Below, in pieces: positions 33,599 through 45,081 of a stretch of 64,000 nucleotides of DNA. The notes under the pieces were generated by a model. That model was not told where the DNA came from, did not search any database, and saw only the letters and a program-made list of their open reading frames with translations. This DNA comes from Cliona cf. orientalis (lineage: Eukaryota > Porifera > Demospongiae > Clionaida > Clionaidae). The stretch is from the NCBI GenBank assembly GCA_963930775.1, contig OZ005691.1, positions 310,001 to 374,000 on the forward strand. The letters run 5' to 3'. The position numbers and the translations under genes are program-made. Position 1 is the stretch's first letter, and each line of letters opens with the position of its first letter.

Positions 33599-36344
33599 TC
33601 ATAGGTCAATGGTGGGTTTGTCTTTGAATTTGCGAGCTGATCGTTCACTGGCTTTGAACTTCATGTGGTTGCCATGGAGACTGAACTGGTACTTGTCCAC
33701 TTTGAAGGTGAATATGGAGTTGGCCTTTGGAATGGCTATCGATCCGGCCATGGTGAGCGGGTGTGTGTGTGAGAGAGAAGAGGGGCACACTGTCAAAATT
33801 AGTTTTAGTGGATTTCATCAAATTAATAATTAACAGCACAATAATAATATTTATCATAATACATGTATCCTTACTTCTAATCTTGTTATCCACTGAGATG
33901 AGCTGCAGCGTGTTCTGTGTCTCCCTGAGCAGTATCCCCTCCACACCGACATAGGAGGGACACTTGGAACGACCAACTATATTATATAGAGGTTGTAGAA
34001 TAATTCATACTGATCGTTTGACAATGCGTCTCTAACTTGCTCTATGGCCTAAGGCATTTGGCATTGAGGCCACTTCTTTGTGCACATGGTCCTATATACA
34101 GTTCTGACCAATCCTGAGCCTCGTAGAGCGAACTTTCTCTCATATTGTTAGTATTAAAATTTTGGATAGAATTTTACTAAGTGTTCACCTTTGAGGAGGG
34201 CTCCGTGATAGTCAGCTTTCATCACTCTCCTGTTCAGCTCCATCTGATTCATGTCCCTACAGAGTGGCAACATTAATTTTACTGAGTAGGTTAAAAAAAT
34301 CGCATTGAATCAAGCATGGTGGCCTCTATGGAATTCCAAAGCTGACAATAATAACAAGTCTTGGATAATAACATTAATGTACTCCTGATAATAATTATAA
34401 ATAATTGTCAAAGTCAATGATAAAAATATACATCTCTACCCACAAGAATGTTTGATATACCAACCATGGGTTAATGTTACAAATATACATGAGTTATTCA
34501 CAGTAATGCCCCCCCCCCACCCCCCAGGTAAGGATACTGATTGTCTGAAACAGTTGATTATGAGCTACAGTTTGGTCTTTGTTGCAGTTCCATAACTATT
34601 ACTGTAATACAAAGATAATATATTATTATGCTTTTGCTATACTATGACATGTAAGCATCTTTGAAGGAACTTGGTATGAATATGGCATAGTCTAACATGT
34701 TTAGGATCATGGTAGCTGCATTCATCTGCTCAAGAGCTACATTTTGGTTTTTGTTCCAGCTCCATAGCTCTTTCCGTTGCTGAGATATAGATACACTTTG
34801 GCGCGCGCCACGGTATAGAATCATATCTTTTAATTAATTACGTCACGGTCCGTACATTCCAACGTGAAACCCATACGCGTTTTGCTACCCCCTGTCCCAT
34901 CTCAATAAATAGCGATTTCCGGTAGGGACTATCGGGGCTAGACGATGTCAGCGGTACTCCCTCTGGCATCCGCAGCTGAAAACTGCACACGGTCCTGGGC
35001 ATATATGGCTTAGGGGTCGCCCAGGTTCCTCCCTTGAATACCCACCATCCTGGACAAAGCCTGGTAATCCACCATAGGCTGACTTCGGTCCCCTGTGGCT
35101 GTGACACAGAAGCCTAACTGACTGCAGTAATTATGCAGTGTACCCTGACCAACGTTCCAGCCTAGAGCTCGGAAGGTCGATGGGAGGATGGGGTTATAAT
35201 TTTTTTTTTTTTTTTTTTTTTTTGCTTAATGTCATAATTATGGGATAATATGGCTAGACTAGTAGTATGCATGATCATCTATTAATAGTACATGCTCACA
35301 AAACATAGAGACTTAGTTCATGCATAAACAGTATCCTGGTAATGTTGGTAAAGTTGGTAAAGTTAGTAAAGTTAGTAATGTTGGTGTCATAGGCCTCAGC
35401 AGCGACAAGGGTAATGTTGGTAAAGTTAGTAATGTTGGTGCCGTAGGCCACAGCAGCGACAAGGGTAATGTTGGTAAAGTTGGTAAAGTTGGTAAAGTTA
35501 GTAAAGTTAGTAATGTTGGTGCCGTAGGCCACAGCAGCGACAAGGGTAATGTTGGTAAAGTTGGTAAAGTTAGTACGGTACGAAAAATGATCGTCTGAAA
35601 AACATTTTTAATTGTCTACTGTAACTCATTGTAACCTGCCCAATTACCTGTAAGGGTCCCCCCCCGGCCCTCGTATGTCCCCAGGCCCACCCCCAGCTTT
35701 TCAGTATCAATGCAGATTGGACTAAAATGTCGTATTATTAATTTTTAATAGAAGAAGTTACTTTTTGCCCGGTCCCAGTTGTAGCAGGTCCCTCATATAG
35801 CTGAGCCAGAGTTCGTGCAGGGGCAGATAGAGTTCATACACCTGCTTCTCCTTGGGGATCTCGTAAATCTTCATCTCCCGCTTCTGCCGGGACGAGAGCT
35901 TCTTGGGTGGTCGGTAAGGGGTCGTCACCTTGGGCGTCTTGTAGGGAGGGTTCAGTAGCATGGTCTGGAGCCTCAGTTGGCCCAGGAGACCGCTCTTCAT
36001 CTTCCTACTGTCCACTCGAGAGGAGAGGAACGCCTCAATAAACTGCTCCGGGGAGGCTGGTTGAGGCTATAGGTAGCAAAAATAAATCATATCAAGGGCT
36101 TATAGACCCCAAAGGTGGAGTCTATAAGCCCTTGATCATATATTTGTCAGATCAGCAAATGGGCTATTCCAGCTAATAAAGATGCACCCCAACGATAATC
36201 ATAGTAGTACATCTTGGGCTTGATGAAGTCCCACGAGCTCACCTTCATCCCTAGTGCCCTGCTGTTGGTAGCCTCCATCCTATGAGGGACCTTCTTGTAG
36301 AGATCGGCATCCTTAGCCGTAGGCGTCGCACTGGACGACGCCAT
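33599..36344 (-). CDS. POP4: Ribonuclease P/MRP protein subunit POP4 (RPP29)
   Basis: Five exons are inferred: 36243-36344, 35762-36066, 34189-34256, 33875-33976 and 33599-33735. They give 237 residues (human 220). Conserved segments are LPLHELWLSYMRDL, MKADYHGALLKVGRSKCPSY, VGVEGILLRETQNTLQLIS, and the C-terminal SERSARKFKDKPTIDL, nearly the human ending. POP4 contacts the catalytic RNA of RNase P and RNase MRP and takes part in tRNA 5' processing and rRNA maturation. The last acceptor was placed at 33736 because it restores RTIPKANSIFTF against the human LKVIPKLNCVFTV; an alternative would add about 18 residues. Intron 2 (34257-35761) holds a dispersed repeat and a minisatellite. It converges with DGAT1 and diverges from GINS3. 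Confidence 0.92.
34640..35215 (-). repeat. Dispersed repeat of about 600 bases, copy 2
   Basis: An inverted copy of 5943-6535 inside POP4 intron 2, ending next to a T run of about 25 bases (35200-35223). Its minus strand holds an 89-codon ORF ending RWNVRTVT, which is not open in copy 1. Confidence 0.75.
35338..35578. repeat. Nested minisatellite in POP4 intron 2
   Basis: Short 9-base units (GGTAAAGTT and AGTAAAGTT variants) are grouped into three larger blocks separated by a GCCACAGCAGCGACAAGGG-type segment. It is a higher-order tandem repeat. Translations give Thr/Asn-Phe repeats and are not genes. Confidence 0.9.
36091..36136. repeat. Perfect short palindrome with loop
   Basis: ATCAAGGGCTTATAGAC, a 12-base spacer, then its exact complement GTCTATAAGCCCTTGAT. 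It lies in POP4 intron 1. The same sequence, or half of it, recurs at about 53310-53333 and 54050-54064. Confidence 0.9.
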
Positions 36345-36753
36345 GAGCTATATCTACAGAGGCTCCGACTCTAATATCTATGCTCCAACAAAAGTTGCTT
36401 GCTGCGCTGCAATTGGAATAATTATGGTGTAGTAGCACGGGGCGGAGTCTGAAAAACCGAAGGAGCTAAATTCAAATTTCAAACTGGACCATCTAAACCA
36501 CATAAAGTAAGTACTAGTCTCTGAGTCTCTGTATAATAATGCCACTAGCTAAATAACGCAATCTATTCTCTCATACTTCTCTGCAGTTTTCTCAATCCAG
36601 CCTGTGTCTATGGTGTATGTGGAGCAGTTCATGATCAATTGATCGAGGTGATACAAACACATATTTATCAGTTCTTGTCACCACTTTTGTGTCTGACACC
36701 CCAGCCTGAGGCATATTAAACGTACCACGTATTGTGACACATACATACTGATC
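36345..36753. promoter_or_regulatory. Intergenic interval, POP4 / GINS3 (divergent)
   Basis: 409 bases lie between divergent starts. A possible splice acceptor (TCTCTGCAG) near 36577-36585 suggests a GINS3 5' UTR exon may begin there. No other feature is recognised. Confidence 0.4.
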
Positions 36754-37509
36754 ATGTCCAGTCTTAGTCAGAGCTTCTCTGAAACTCCCACTGGCTCCAG
36801 AGGAGGAGGAGGAGGAAGACGTTTTGGTAGTGGCGGAACCAGTACCGGCACCAGCAGTTTCCGGCACGGCTCTCGCTCCACGACAACTGCGGGCGCCACT
36901 CCATCATACCGATCTCAGTCCCTCGAAGATTTCTTCAGTATCGATGACATCTTAACCTGTCACCAGAGGGTGCCTTGTCAGTTTGAGCTGCCAGTGTATC
37001 GGCTCGGTTTTTTGAATCCAAATTCAAATGATGAACATCTCCAAGTGGGTACGAAACTAGAGATCCCGCTCTGGTTGGCGCGAATGCTGTGCTCACGAAG
37101 ACGGCAGATAGTCAGTGTTGGTCTACCAAAGGCTTATCGAGAGGCGCAGAGGGACATATTGAGCGCAGACGCGAACGTCGTTGATCTCTACAAACTAGGT
37201 CCTTATTACTACTCTATGGGAGTGAAACTGCTACGCTTTGAACACCTGGAGAGAGCGGATTTATCCAAATCACTCTTGGAGACATTTTTGAACCGTTTTC
37301 GGTGGATCATGGACTCGTCCCAGAACGCGTTTCAGTCGGACACCACCTCCTTGATGAGCAAGCTGGACGAAAAGGAGAGAGAGCTGTTTAGAACTGGTCA
37401 AAAGGCTGTGCAGGATATGGAGAGGTGGGAGAGGGGCGAGAGTCACAAGATCATGTCGTCGTCTGTCGTTCAGAACAGAAGAAAGAGAAGACGGGAACCC
37501 AGCGAATGA
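36754..37509 (+). CDS. GINS3: GINS complex subunit 3 (PSF3)
   Basis: A single-exon ORF of 251 residues. A Gly/Ser/Thr-rich N-terminal extension (about residues 1-55) precedes the GINS core: SLEDFFSIDDILTCHQRVPC, GTKLEIPLWLARMLC, ADANVVDLYKLGPYYYSMG, and FLNRFRWIMDSSQNAF, all matching human PSF3. The C-terminus is basic (VQNRRKRRREPSE), like the human tail. GINS3 is part of the Cdc45-MCM-GINS helicase that drives replication forks. Human GINS3 is 216 residues; the extra length is in the N-terminal extension. It converges with PLAC8-A, 250 bases away. Confidence 0.93.
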   Translation: MSSLSQSFSETPTGSRGGGGGRRFGSGGTSTGTSSFRHGSRSTTTAGATPSYRSQSLEDFFSIDDILTCHQRVPCQFELPVYRLGFLNPNSNDEHLQVGTKLEIPLWLARMLCSRRRQIVSVGLPKAYREAQRDILSADANVVDLYKLGPYYYSMGVKLLRFEHLERADLSKSLLETFLNRFRWIMDSSQNAFQSDTTSLMSKLDEKERELFRTGQKAVQDMERWERGESHKIMSSSVVQNRRKRRREPSE

Positions 37510-37759
37510 ATGCATCATGGATTTTTATTAGCTATAATATTATTATCTTGTGCGTGCAAATGCTGTTTTGTGAATCACAGTGTTCTTGTTGTATACGATA
37601 TTTGCATGGAGTTTATTGTGTGAATCTATGAATAATTTCAATAACAGATTCGAATTTAGATCTGTGTGGGTTAACTTAAAATGAAGTCCTAACTGTTATA
37701 ATAATATTATAATATCTCAGTAGGATCATAATTATTTAATAGCTGACATGCAGTTCTTC

Positions 37760-39213
37760 TCACTCTCTGGCCATGCGTTGAGCAGAAACAACATTATCTT
37801 TCACTTCCTGTGAGGAAGAGCATGAAATGGCAATTATAATAGCAGTAGAATGATTATAATTAAGGTATCTATAATTAAATTAAAGTATACATCGATCTTG
37901 CATGCACTTGCACTATATTATACCTGAGCCTCCTGACAAAGTGTGCACATGTAGCAACAGGAGATTGCAATTATATCATAAGCAATTGTGCCCTGCATGG
38001 ACAAAAAAGGTCATTATTACTATAATACAGTAGGTGTATAAATATTATTATTATACAATGTCACGCTAAAATTAATCATTATAAGTTATCTCTTTAATAG
38101 CAGTATTCTCAGTATTGGCAGTTGGCTTTGGGATATAGATCAGGTGCATGCTTTGGAGCTAGGAGCTAGGTCCTTCCGGTATGTAAGTATTATAATAATA
38201 TCTTGTGTCACTTAGCTATAGCTAATTAACTACAATGTCATGTAAGTCTCACTTTGAGGTCCTTCATCTGACGAATTCTCTCTCTGACATGCATCCGAGC
38301 ATGGAAGTTGAATGGAGTCATGTAAATGAAGCCATGCAGGCAACAGTCGCCACCAACGGCTTCAGCAGTCTTCCCAAACGTGTAGCACGGGCAAAAGTAA
38401 GTCAGACAACCTGCGTTGTTTAATCAAATTATATACCTATAATACTCTTTCTTAATCAGGACACCACGCATAATAATAATATTATTATGAATGCAATGGG
38501 CCCAGCTCCATGAAGAATGAGGTGTACAAAACTATCCCTAAAAAGAGGCCCAGACACCCCCTTCCCACTTTAGTACTGTATCCATTAAGATATAATTAAT
38601 TTAGTATCATGCATGCATCTCTTATTCACTAATATCAATGCCATTAAATTTTGATTCAAATCACGTAGGATGCAGATTATGAGTGAAAATGAAAGCCCGG
38701 TGGCACTTTCACACCACCTTAGCTACTTATTAAAACAGGAAGTGCCATGGCGCTTAGACATTATCACATGACTCAAAACAGGAAGTGCCATGCAGCTTAG
38801 ACATATGATCACATTGTCATGCATTAACACTTCAGCTTTAGTTAGGAAGTTACCAAGTGGCCTAATTGCAAGTGAAAAAAGTGGGATTTTGACACCTCTA
38901 GCTCTCTGGCCCACAGGTATGCAATAATAGGCAACAATTGCTAGAAATAATATACACTCAAAACTTTTGATAATAATCAATTATAAGTCAATACAGAACA
39001 TGCGAGCTACTGCTTGCTTTGAAACAAACGGAACCATAAATTTTTAACAATGGCACACTGAAATCCGGCCTATAATATTATACAAACATACTATCAAGAC
39101 ATTCTGTAGGATTAATATTGGACATGGTAGACTGCTTATACCGAAAACTTACACATGCTGCAGTCGTCGAAGCAGCTGCAGACGCCTTTCTCCCATGGAT
39201 TCTCGTAGGCCAT
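37760..39213 (-). CDS. PLAC8-family cysteine-rich protein A
   Basis: Four exons are inferred: 39153-39213, 38253-38410, 37924-37992 and 37760-37807, giving 111 residues. PLAC8 features are the N-terminal WEKGVCSCFDDCSMC, YFCPCYTFGKTAEAVGGDCC, then RMHVRERIRQMKDLK and CTLCQEAQEVKD. The CPC motif in a hydrophobic stretch is typical. Family members (PLAC8, cornifelin, plant cell-number regulators) are small membrane-associated proteins linked to cell proliferation, metal transport or barrier function; no specific role can be given here. It is the most diverged of the six copies, with Met for Lys in RQMKDL and HGFIYMTPFNFH in the middle. Confidence 0.88.
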
Positions 39214-39305
39214 GTTGTTTCCGAAAAGTTGCTAGAATTCGTCGATTTTGACACACTACTGGATCTTTCCTTCATTGGTAAAATTTTCGTTTGTGCGTTT
39301 GAATA

Positions 39306-39315
39306 TGCGCATGCG
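39306..39315. promoter_or_regulatory. NRF1-like palindrome upstream of PLAC8-A
   Basis: TGCGCATGCG, 92 bases upstream of the PLAC8-A start codon, followed by TTGACGATCCTTTCCTAA at 39341-39358, a motif also found upstream of copies B-D. Confidence 0.5.
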
Positions 39316-39468
39316 TGAAATATGCAGCGTGCAAACATGATTGACGATCCTTTCCTAACATAATAATTTCACTCGCAGTATATTATTTTACAGTCCAATA
39401 ATATTATTACGGTATTCTACCACTAAAGTACTACTTGATTTCTGTCCTGATCACGGGATGCGGGTGCT

Positions 39469-42081
39469 TTATTCTCTCGCCATATTATGCTTAGCCAGGA
39501 GATCTTTGACTTCCTACGTATACCAAAGGTGAAGTATATATACAGCTCATTATAAGCATCATGATACGAACACCCAAAAGCTAAGTATTAGCCAAACAAT
39601 AATATAGTTATATCTATCCGAGTTATTATTTACCTGATTCTCCTGACAAAGAGTGCAAAGACCACAAAGCATAATCTGGCAATAGTCAAGACCCCATGTT
39701 CCCTGCATTTTTAAGTTAGAGAGATCGAATAAAACAGAATTATACATATACTAGAGGTGTCACTGCTACGAAATTATAGCTACTCAATGTAATCTTATGC
39801 ACTGATGAAATTTGGCTATGATTAAAGTTACTCACTTTAAGATCCTTCTTCTGGCGGATCCTTTCGCGGACATGAAGGCGTGCACAGAGAGGGCAAAGTA
39901 CACCAGCACAGCAGCACAAGCAGAAGTTATCCCCAACAGCTTGGGCAGTTTGTCCAAATATAACACAGGGACAAAAGTATGTCAGGATACCTATTTGTGA
40001 ATACATAAAAGAAAATTTTTTGTTGCATGGCTTCTGCACTGAGGGACCAGAAAATTTATGCCAAGTTACATGGGCATAAAATACTATCAAATGACATGTA
40101 TTATTATCATAAAGCTATATATGGCATATTTAAATGCCAAAGTAGCTACCCCGTTAAAATATCTTCAGATTTAGACATTAATTTTGATAAACCTGCTTTC
40201 CCCTAAATTTATAAGATTTTCATTAATTATTATTATCTTAATACGAATCAAGCCTCCCTATAGCCTCGATCATTCAGTATTATTATAATTATTATAAATA
40301 TTATGTGTGATGTATTTTATGTCAGCATAATAATACTACAGGTAGCATAATAATTATTATCTCGGCTGTATAGCTACGTACATGGTATTGTATTTGTACT
40401 GTAACTTTACTGTATTATGCATGCAGAATGTCATTGTATAATAATGTTTGTTGCTATGTATAACATTATAATTTTATTCAGTTCCACAATGCTGTACAAA
40501 AATATTATTTACATATACAAGTCATACTATCAATGGAGTGTGGTGAGTAAGTTTGCTCTTTCAACTATTATTATAAAAGAAACTCAATGACATGTAGCGG
40601 ATCCAGTGTTACTGAGCAGGTGTTTGTGCTAAAAATATTGTGACCTGCTCTGGAAAGGGACCACTAGTAGCTACTCGGGATAAAATTTCATTTTCCAATA
40701 ATAGCTGAAATGTGGGGAAATTTTCATTTCTTTTAATTTCTACTTAGTGCATAAATACTTTACCAGAAAATGTAGAAATTTGGCTTCATACTGAGTTGGT
40801 TTATGTAGTACTGTTGCATTATGTAAACTATATCGTTATGGGCACAAACAGTAACTGTTGTTTGGACATATGCATACAATTTAAAAATGCGTATTTTCCG
40901 AAAAACGAATGTATCTACCCAAGTGCATAAAAATGGTCATATATAACTCCGCTTGTGATCAATATTTTTTCATGAAACATGCACACATGCATAGAGCTAT
41001 CATGTCACGCTAAAAACTCAATTTTTATGAAATAACCCTAGTGCATGGTCCCTTTTCTCAGAGCAGGTCACAATCATTATTATGCGGAAATCTCTGCAGG
41101 CTACTACTAAGGTTTGATGGTGAAATTCACTGCATGTGAACTGTTCGATGAAAATTTCCATATTAAATTTTCAAGTTGACATAACATAATAATAATTTTA
41201 TTATTTATATTATATAGCCTTTAGTTTAGAGCATTATGCACATAGTTCTCAAGCAGCACATTCCCTCAGTGACACCCTTGAGTCTCGAGCTCCATGGATG
41301 CATTCAAACATACTGTATGTATATTATGCTAATACCCAGGAATTTAGTTAGAGGATGGGGAGAGCACAGGAATATAGCTAATAATATTATTAGAGATGCA
41401 CACTAATGGCCTAGGCCTAATAAATTAATGTAGTATATTTACACATGCAGGTGCAGTAGGTAGTTTTATGCCAAAACTATTGGCATAAAGTGTACAGCAA
41501 GACATGCAAAATTAGTGTGACCTATAAAGCTTTCCCTTGGTGCAGCAAGACAAAAAAAATTCCTATTCTATGCCATAATTATAGCTATTCCGGATGCCTA
41601 ATTTTTCGGCTCGATGGTGCAAACTGGTGGCAATAGCAATTTATATGGTTAAGGTATCGATAGCTTCCACTCGGTGAGGCCTATTCAGTGAGTATGTGTT
41701 TTTTGTTGAAAGGTTGAAGTGTGCCTGATTTACGCGCCGATTATTGTTTTTCCATACATTTTTCCATAGAGCCAAAAATTAAATCTGCAAGGCGTGTACT
41801 CAACCGATTTGCTTGTTTTGAGGCTTAAATGAAAGAGAATTTCCTAAGCTATCTTGTGAATTTTGTTTTTTGTTGTCAATCCCCTCCGTTGCTGAGTTAT
41901 AACTGCTTTTATGTGCCTAGATCGATCGTCCGGAATCGCTACCATAATATTATTATGTTTGCATGACCAAAATTAGTAGCTATCTGATTCACAACTCACA
42001 TATGCTGCAGTCGTTGAAACAGCCACAGATTCCATTCTCCCACTCAACCTCGTTGCGAGATACTGATTTATACCTAGACAT
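39469..42081 (-). CDS. PLAC8-family cysteine-rich protein B
   Basis: Four exons are inferred: 42000-42081, 39836-39990, 39634-39702 and 39469-39513, giving 116 residues. It contains NEVEWENGICGCFNDCSIC, ILTYFCPCVIFGQTAQAVGD, LCARLHVRERIRQKKDLK, then GTWGLDYCQIMLCGLCTLCQ. Intron 1 is about 2 kb and contains a terminal-inverted-repeat element at 40638-41073; outside that element it aligns with intron 1 of copy C. Exon 3 is 69 bases, as in every copy. The link between exon 1 and exon 2 across 2 kb rests on phase and on the identical order in copies C-E. Confidence 0.82.
40638..41073. mobile_element. Non-autonomous DNA-transposon-like element with terminal inverted repeats
   Basis: The ends are inverted repeats of about 28 bases: TTGTGACCTGCTCTGGAAAG at the left and TCAGAGCAGGTCACAA at the right, with GGGACCA/TGGTCCC just inside. 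The 436-base interior has no ORF. The matching place in the intron of PLAC8-C (about 44264) has no such insertion, which marks it as a mobile insertion. No clean target-site duplication could be defined. Confidence 0.8.
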
Positions 42082-42176
42082 GGTGAATAATCTCCTTTTT
42101 TGTTCTTCAACAATGCAGGTTTAATACTTGCAAGATCTCGTTATAGTTCTGCTAGGCTTTAATTATTATTGCAGAA

Positions 42177-42394
42177 TGCGCATGCACTATAATAAATTAT
42201 AGTCTAGACGACGTCGTTGGGGGGGGGGGGGGGGGGGGGGGGCCGGGGGGCTGGGTCACGAGACTACGCATGCACATGCGCTATATGCACAGCTAGCTGG
42301 CTCATGAGAGTGCGTCAACTACTTCCGGTCACCTGCGCAGATCCATGTTAACGACCCTTTCCTAAGTAGCAACATGATTGACGACCCCTTCCTA
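42177..42394. promoter_or_regulatory. Upstream region of PLAC8-B: NRF1-like palindrome and GACGACC repeats
   Basis: TGCGCATGCA lies at 42177-42186, 96 bases before the start codon. A G homopolymer of about 24 bases follows at 42219-42242. ACTTCCGGT (ETS-like) is at about 42321, then TTAACGACCCTTTCCTAA and ATTGACGACCCCTTCCTA. These motifs recur upstream of copies A, C and D. Confidence 0.45.
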
Positions 42395-42520
42395 GCACAA
42401 TATTGTTGCATTTTCACACATATAATATTACACCGGTAGTCCAGTAATATGGCATTCTACTACTAAAGTACTACAGTCACTGAGTCTTTGATTTCTGTAC
42501 TGATCACAGGATCTGGTGCT

Positions 42521-45081
42521 TTATTCTCTCATCATAGGCTGAGCCCTGAGATCTTTGACTTCCTGAGGTGAGATGTAATTATTGTACAGCTCAATGCATT
42601 CAATAAACAACACGTTTTTTTAACACCCAAAAGCCAAACTTTAGTCAAGCACTAATGAAATCCTAGTTAATTAGATTCTTGTCATTGGTGCATATAATAT
42701 TATAATCAATTTTATGGCACTAGAGCTACAATACACAATGTCTTATATTGGACTCCTAGCTCTATGCAATTCTTTGTTTATAGATCTAGAATAAGGAGAC
42801 AAGCTTAAGGTTTCTGTCCAAAGTTATATCCATGATTAATTTTACCTGAGCTTCCTGAGCAAGAGTGCACCAGGTACAATACCAAATCTTGAGAAGATCA
42901 ATAGCAAAGGTACCCTACATTTATAGAGACGAAAAAGGAACAACTAAATTATATTAGTAGCTACTGGTATACTAAAATTAAATTTTAACTACTCAACGCA
43001 ATCAAATTATTCACTCGAAGGTCCTTCTTCTGTCGGATCCTTTCGCGGACATGAAGTCGTGCAATGAGGAGCAAAGGACTCAACTGAGAGCAACAATGGC
43101 CATGGCATATAACTGCACAGCAGTACAAGCAGCAGCACAAGCAGTTGTTCTCCCCAACAGCTTCGGCAGTTTGTCCAAACATAATACAGGGACAAAAGAA
43201 AGTTTGGATACCTGTTTGTGAATACATAAAAATTTAATAATAATTAAAGAAATTAAATGTTTTGTACATGTATAGCTACATGCATACATGCATGGCTGCA
43301 GGGGTGGGCAAGCGAACTGAAACACTGAGCCAAAGTTACAAAGGAAAGTTTTATACTGTAGAGCCAATGCCCATACATATAGCACTGACGATCCCCATGC
43401 ACCTCCCCACCTTAAAACTTCACATGAAACATTACTACTTATTTTTATGGGGGCTGGTAAAACTGCTCAGGATGATTATTAGCTATCTCTTCCACTTGAG
43501 AAAACAGCATACTTGATAATTATAAGATGTCCTTAATTGAGCCTCGTATGAAATACCAACCCAAAAATTAATCTAGTTTAGTGTAGCTAATTATTGCCAG
43601 ATCTTAGCCAAGAGCCACAAGAAATCCTGGTAGAGCCACAATTGGCTCTTTGGCTCCCATTTTCCCATCACCCGGCCCTGATGGCATATTGTATTTGTAC
43701 TGTATAATTTCACTGTATTATGCAGAATGTCATTGTATAATAATGTTTATGTATAATGTTTATTCGATTCAGTTCACAATGCTGTATAAGTTACGTCATA
43801 CTATGGAGTATAGTGAGTAAGCTTGATCTTTCAACAATTAGAATATAGTTGTAACAAATACTGTAATCTGATTGGACACTCAGAGGTCTCTATTTCTCAT
43901 AGAGACCTACAAGCTTTCATAGAGACCTACAAGCTCTCATAGAGACCTACAAGTTTCATAGAGACCTACAAGTATAGCCAAGGGCAAAGAAAGATGCACA
44001 GTGCAACAGTAGCCTTGTCCTCAGGTCAACTACCACGGTTACAGTTGCTATATTCTAAATCAGTTAGAGACCTCGTCCAATGGTCTCTACGCTTTTAAGA
44101 GACCCTCAGGCCCTTAGTAGCACCCTCGCTTTCGCTCGGGATGCTACAGCCCAGGGCCTTCGGGTCTCTTAAAAGGCGTAGAGACCTTGGACTCGGTCTC
44201 TAACTATTATTTAGAAACTCATGTAGTGGATCCAGTATTACTGAGCAGGTGTTTGTGCTGAAAGTTATTATGCAATTTTTGGGAAATCTCTGCTACAAGA
44301 TTTGATGGTGAAGTTCAATGGCATGCATGTGAACTTTGGTGAAAATTTCTCAATTTCAAGTTGACATATAAACATAATTATTATAATAATAATTATTATA
44401 TTATCCTTAGAGCATTACTGATCATGATGCACATAGCCCTCAAGCAACACATTCCCTCACTCATGAGGCTCCATGCATTCAAACACATGCCAGTGTGTAT
44501 GCTAATACCCAGAAAATTTAGTTCGGAGAATGGGGAGAGCATGGGAATAATAAATGCACATGCACTTTCAATGATGGCAAACTTCATACACAATGGCCTA
44601 GGCCTAATAAATTAATGTTAAAAAATTTAATTTTATGAGTGTGCTTGGTATATAATTATAATATACACAGGTGCAGTAGCTATATTATAGTAGTTTTATG
44701 CCAAAACTATTCTGAATCAGTGGAATTTACCATAATACCATACTTCCACTATGCAGCTACTGAGGACATGGTCAAGTTTTCATACACAGGTGCAGTAGCG
44801 CAGCTATATAAGGTATAGTTTTATGCCAAAAACTTATCAGTCAGTGGCATAAAAGTGTACAGCAAGACATGAAAAATTATAAAGCTTTCGGTTCCCTGGG
44901 TGCAGCAAGACAAAAAATTCCTAATCTATGCCATAAATTATAATAATTGTCTGGCATGACCAAAATTAAGAATATTATTAGTACAAAATTAGTATCACAA
45001 CTCACACACACTGCAGTCGTTGAAACAGCCGCAGATTCCATTCTCCCACTCAACCTCGTTCCGAGATCCATAGGTAGACAT
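42521..45081 (-). CDS. PLAC8-family cysteine-rich protein C
   Basis: Four exons are inferred: 45006-45081, 43015-43211, 42846-42914 and 42521-42562, giving 127 residues. The start is MSTYGSRNEVEWENGICGCF, followed by FFCPCIMFGQTAEAVGENNC. Exon 2 is longer than in the sister copies because of an extra Cys/His-rich insertion (CCCLYCCAVICHGHCCSQLS) before ARLHVRERIRQKKDLR. The terminal exon encodes EVKDLRAQPMMRE, identical to copy D. Intron 1 (about 1.8 kb) aligns with intron 1 of copy B and carries its own insertion at about 43850-44215. Confidence 0.82.
43850..44215. mobile_element. Insertion in PLAC8-C intron 1, with tandem repeats and a foldback
   Basis: Sequence on either side (43735-43845 and 44216-44280) matches contiguous sequence in PLAC8-B intron 1 (about 40430-40640), so this block was inserted or lost. 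It contains the TAACAAATACTGTAATCTGA core also seen in PRMT7 intron 11, at least four CATAGAGACCTACAAG tandem units at 43897-43974, and a foldback at 44062-44205. Confidence 0.75.
44062..44205. repeat. Foldback (large inverted repeat) element
   Basis: AGTTAGAGACC and GGTCTCTAACT form the ends; inside them, GGTCTCTACGCTTTTAAGAG is complementary to CTCTTAAAAGGCGTAGAGACC apart from one extra base. The centre carries AGCACCCTCGC / GCTCGGGATGCT. It would fold into a hairpin of roughly 60 base pairs with mismatches. Confidence 0.85.

Noticed and set aside
34838-35107. 89-codon ORF in the dispersed repeat as a gene
   Set aside because: The corresponding frame is broken by stops in the other copy, and it has no start context or domain match strong enough to call.
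35296-35543. Open frames with Thr-Asn-Phe or Leu-Thr-Leu-Pro repeats
   Set aside because: They are translations of the minisatellite in POP4 intron 2.
38733-38815. Repeated ACAGGAAGTGCCATG in PLAC8-A intron 1 as a PLAC8 exon duplicate
   Set aside because: It resembles the terminal exon acceptor (CAGGAAGTGAAAG) only over a few bases and does not continue into coding sequence; it is a short local duplication.
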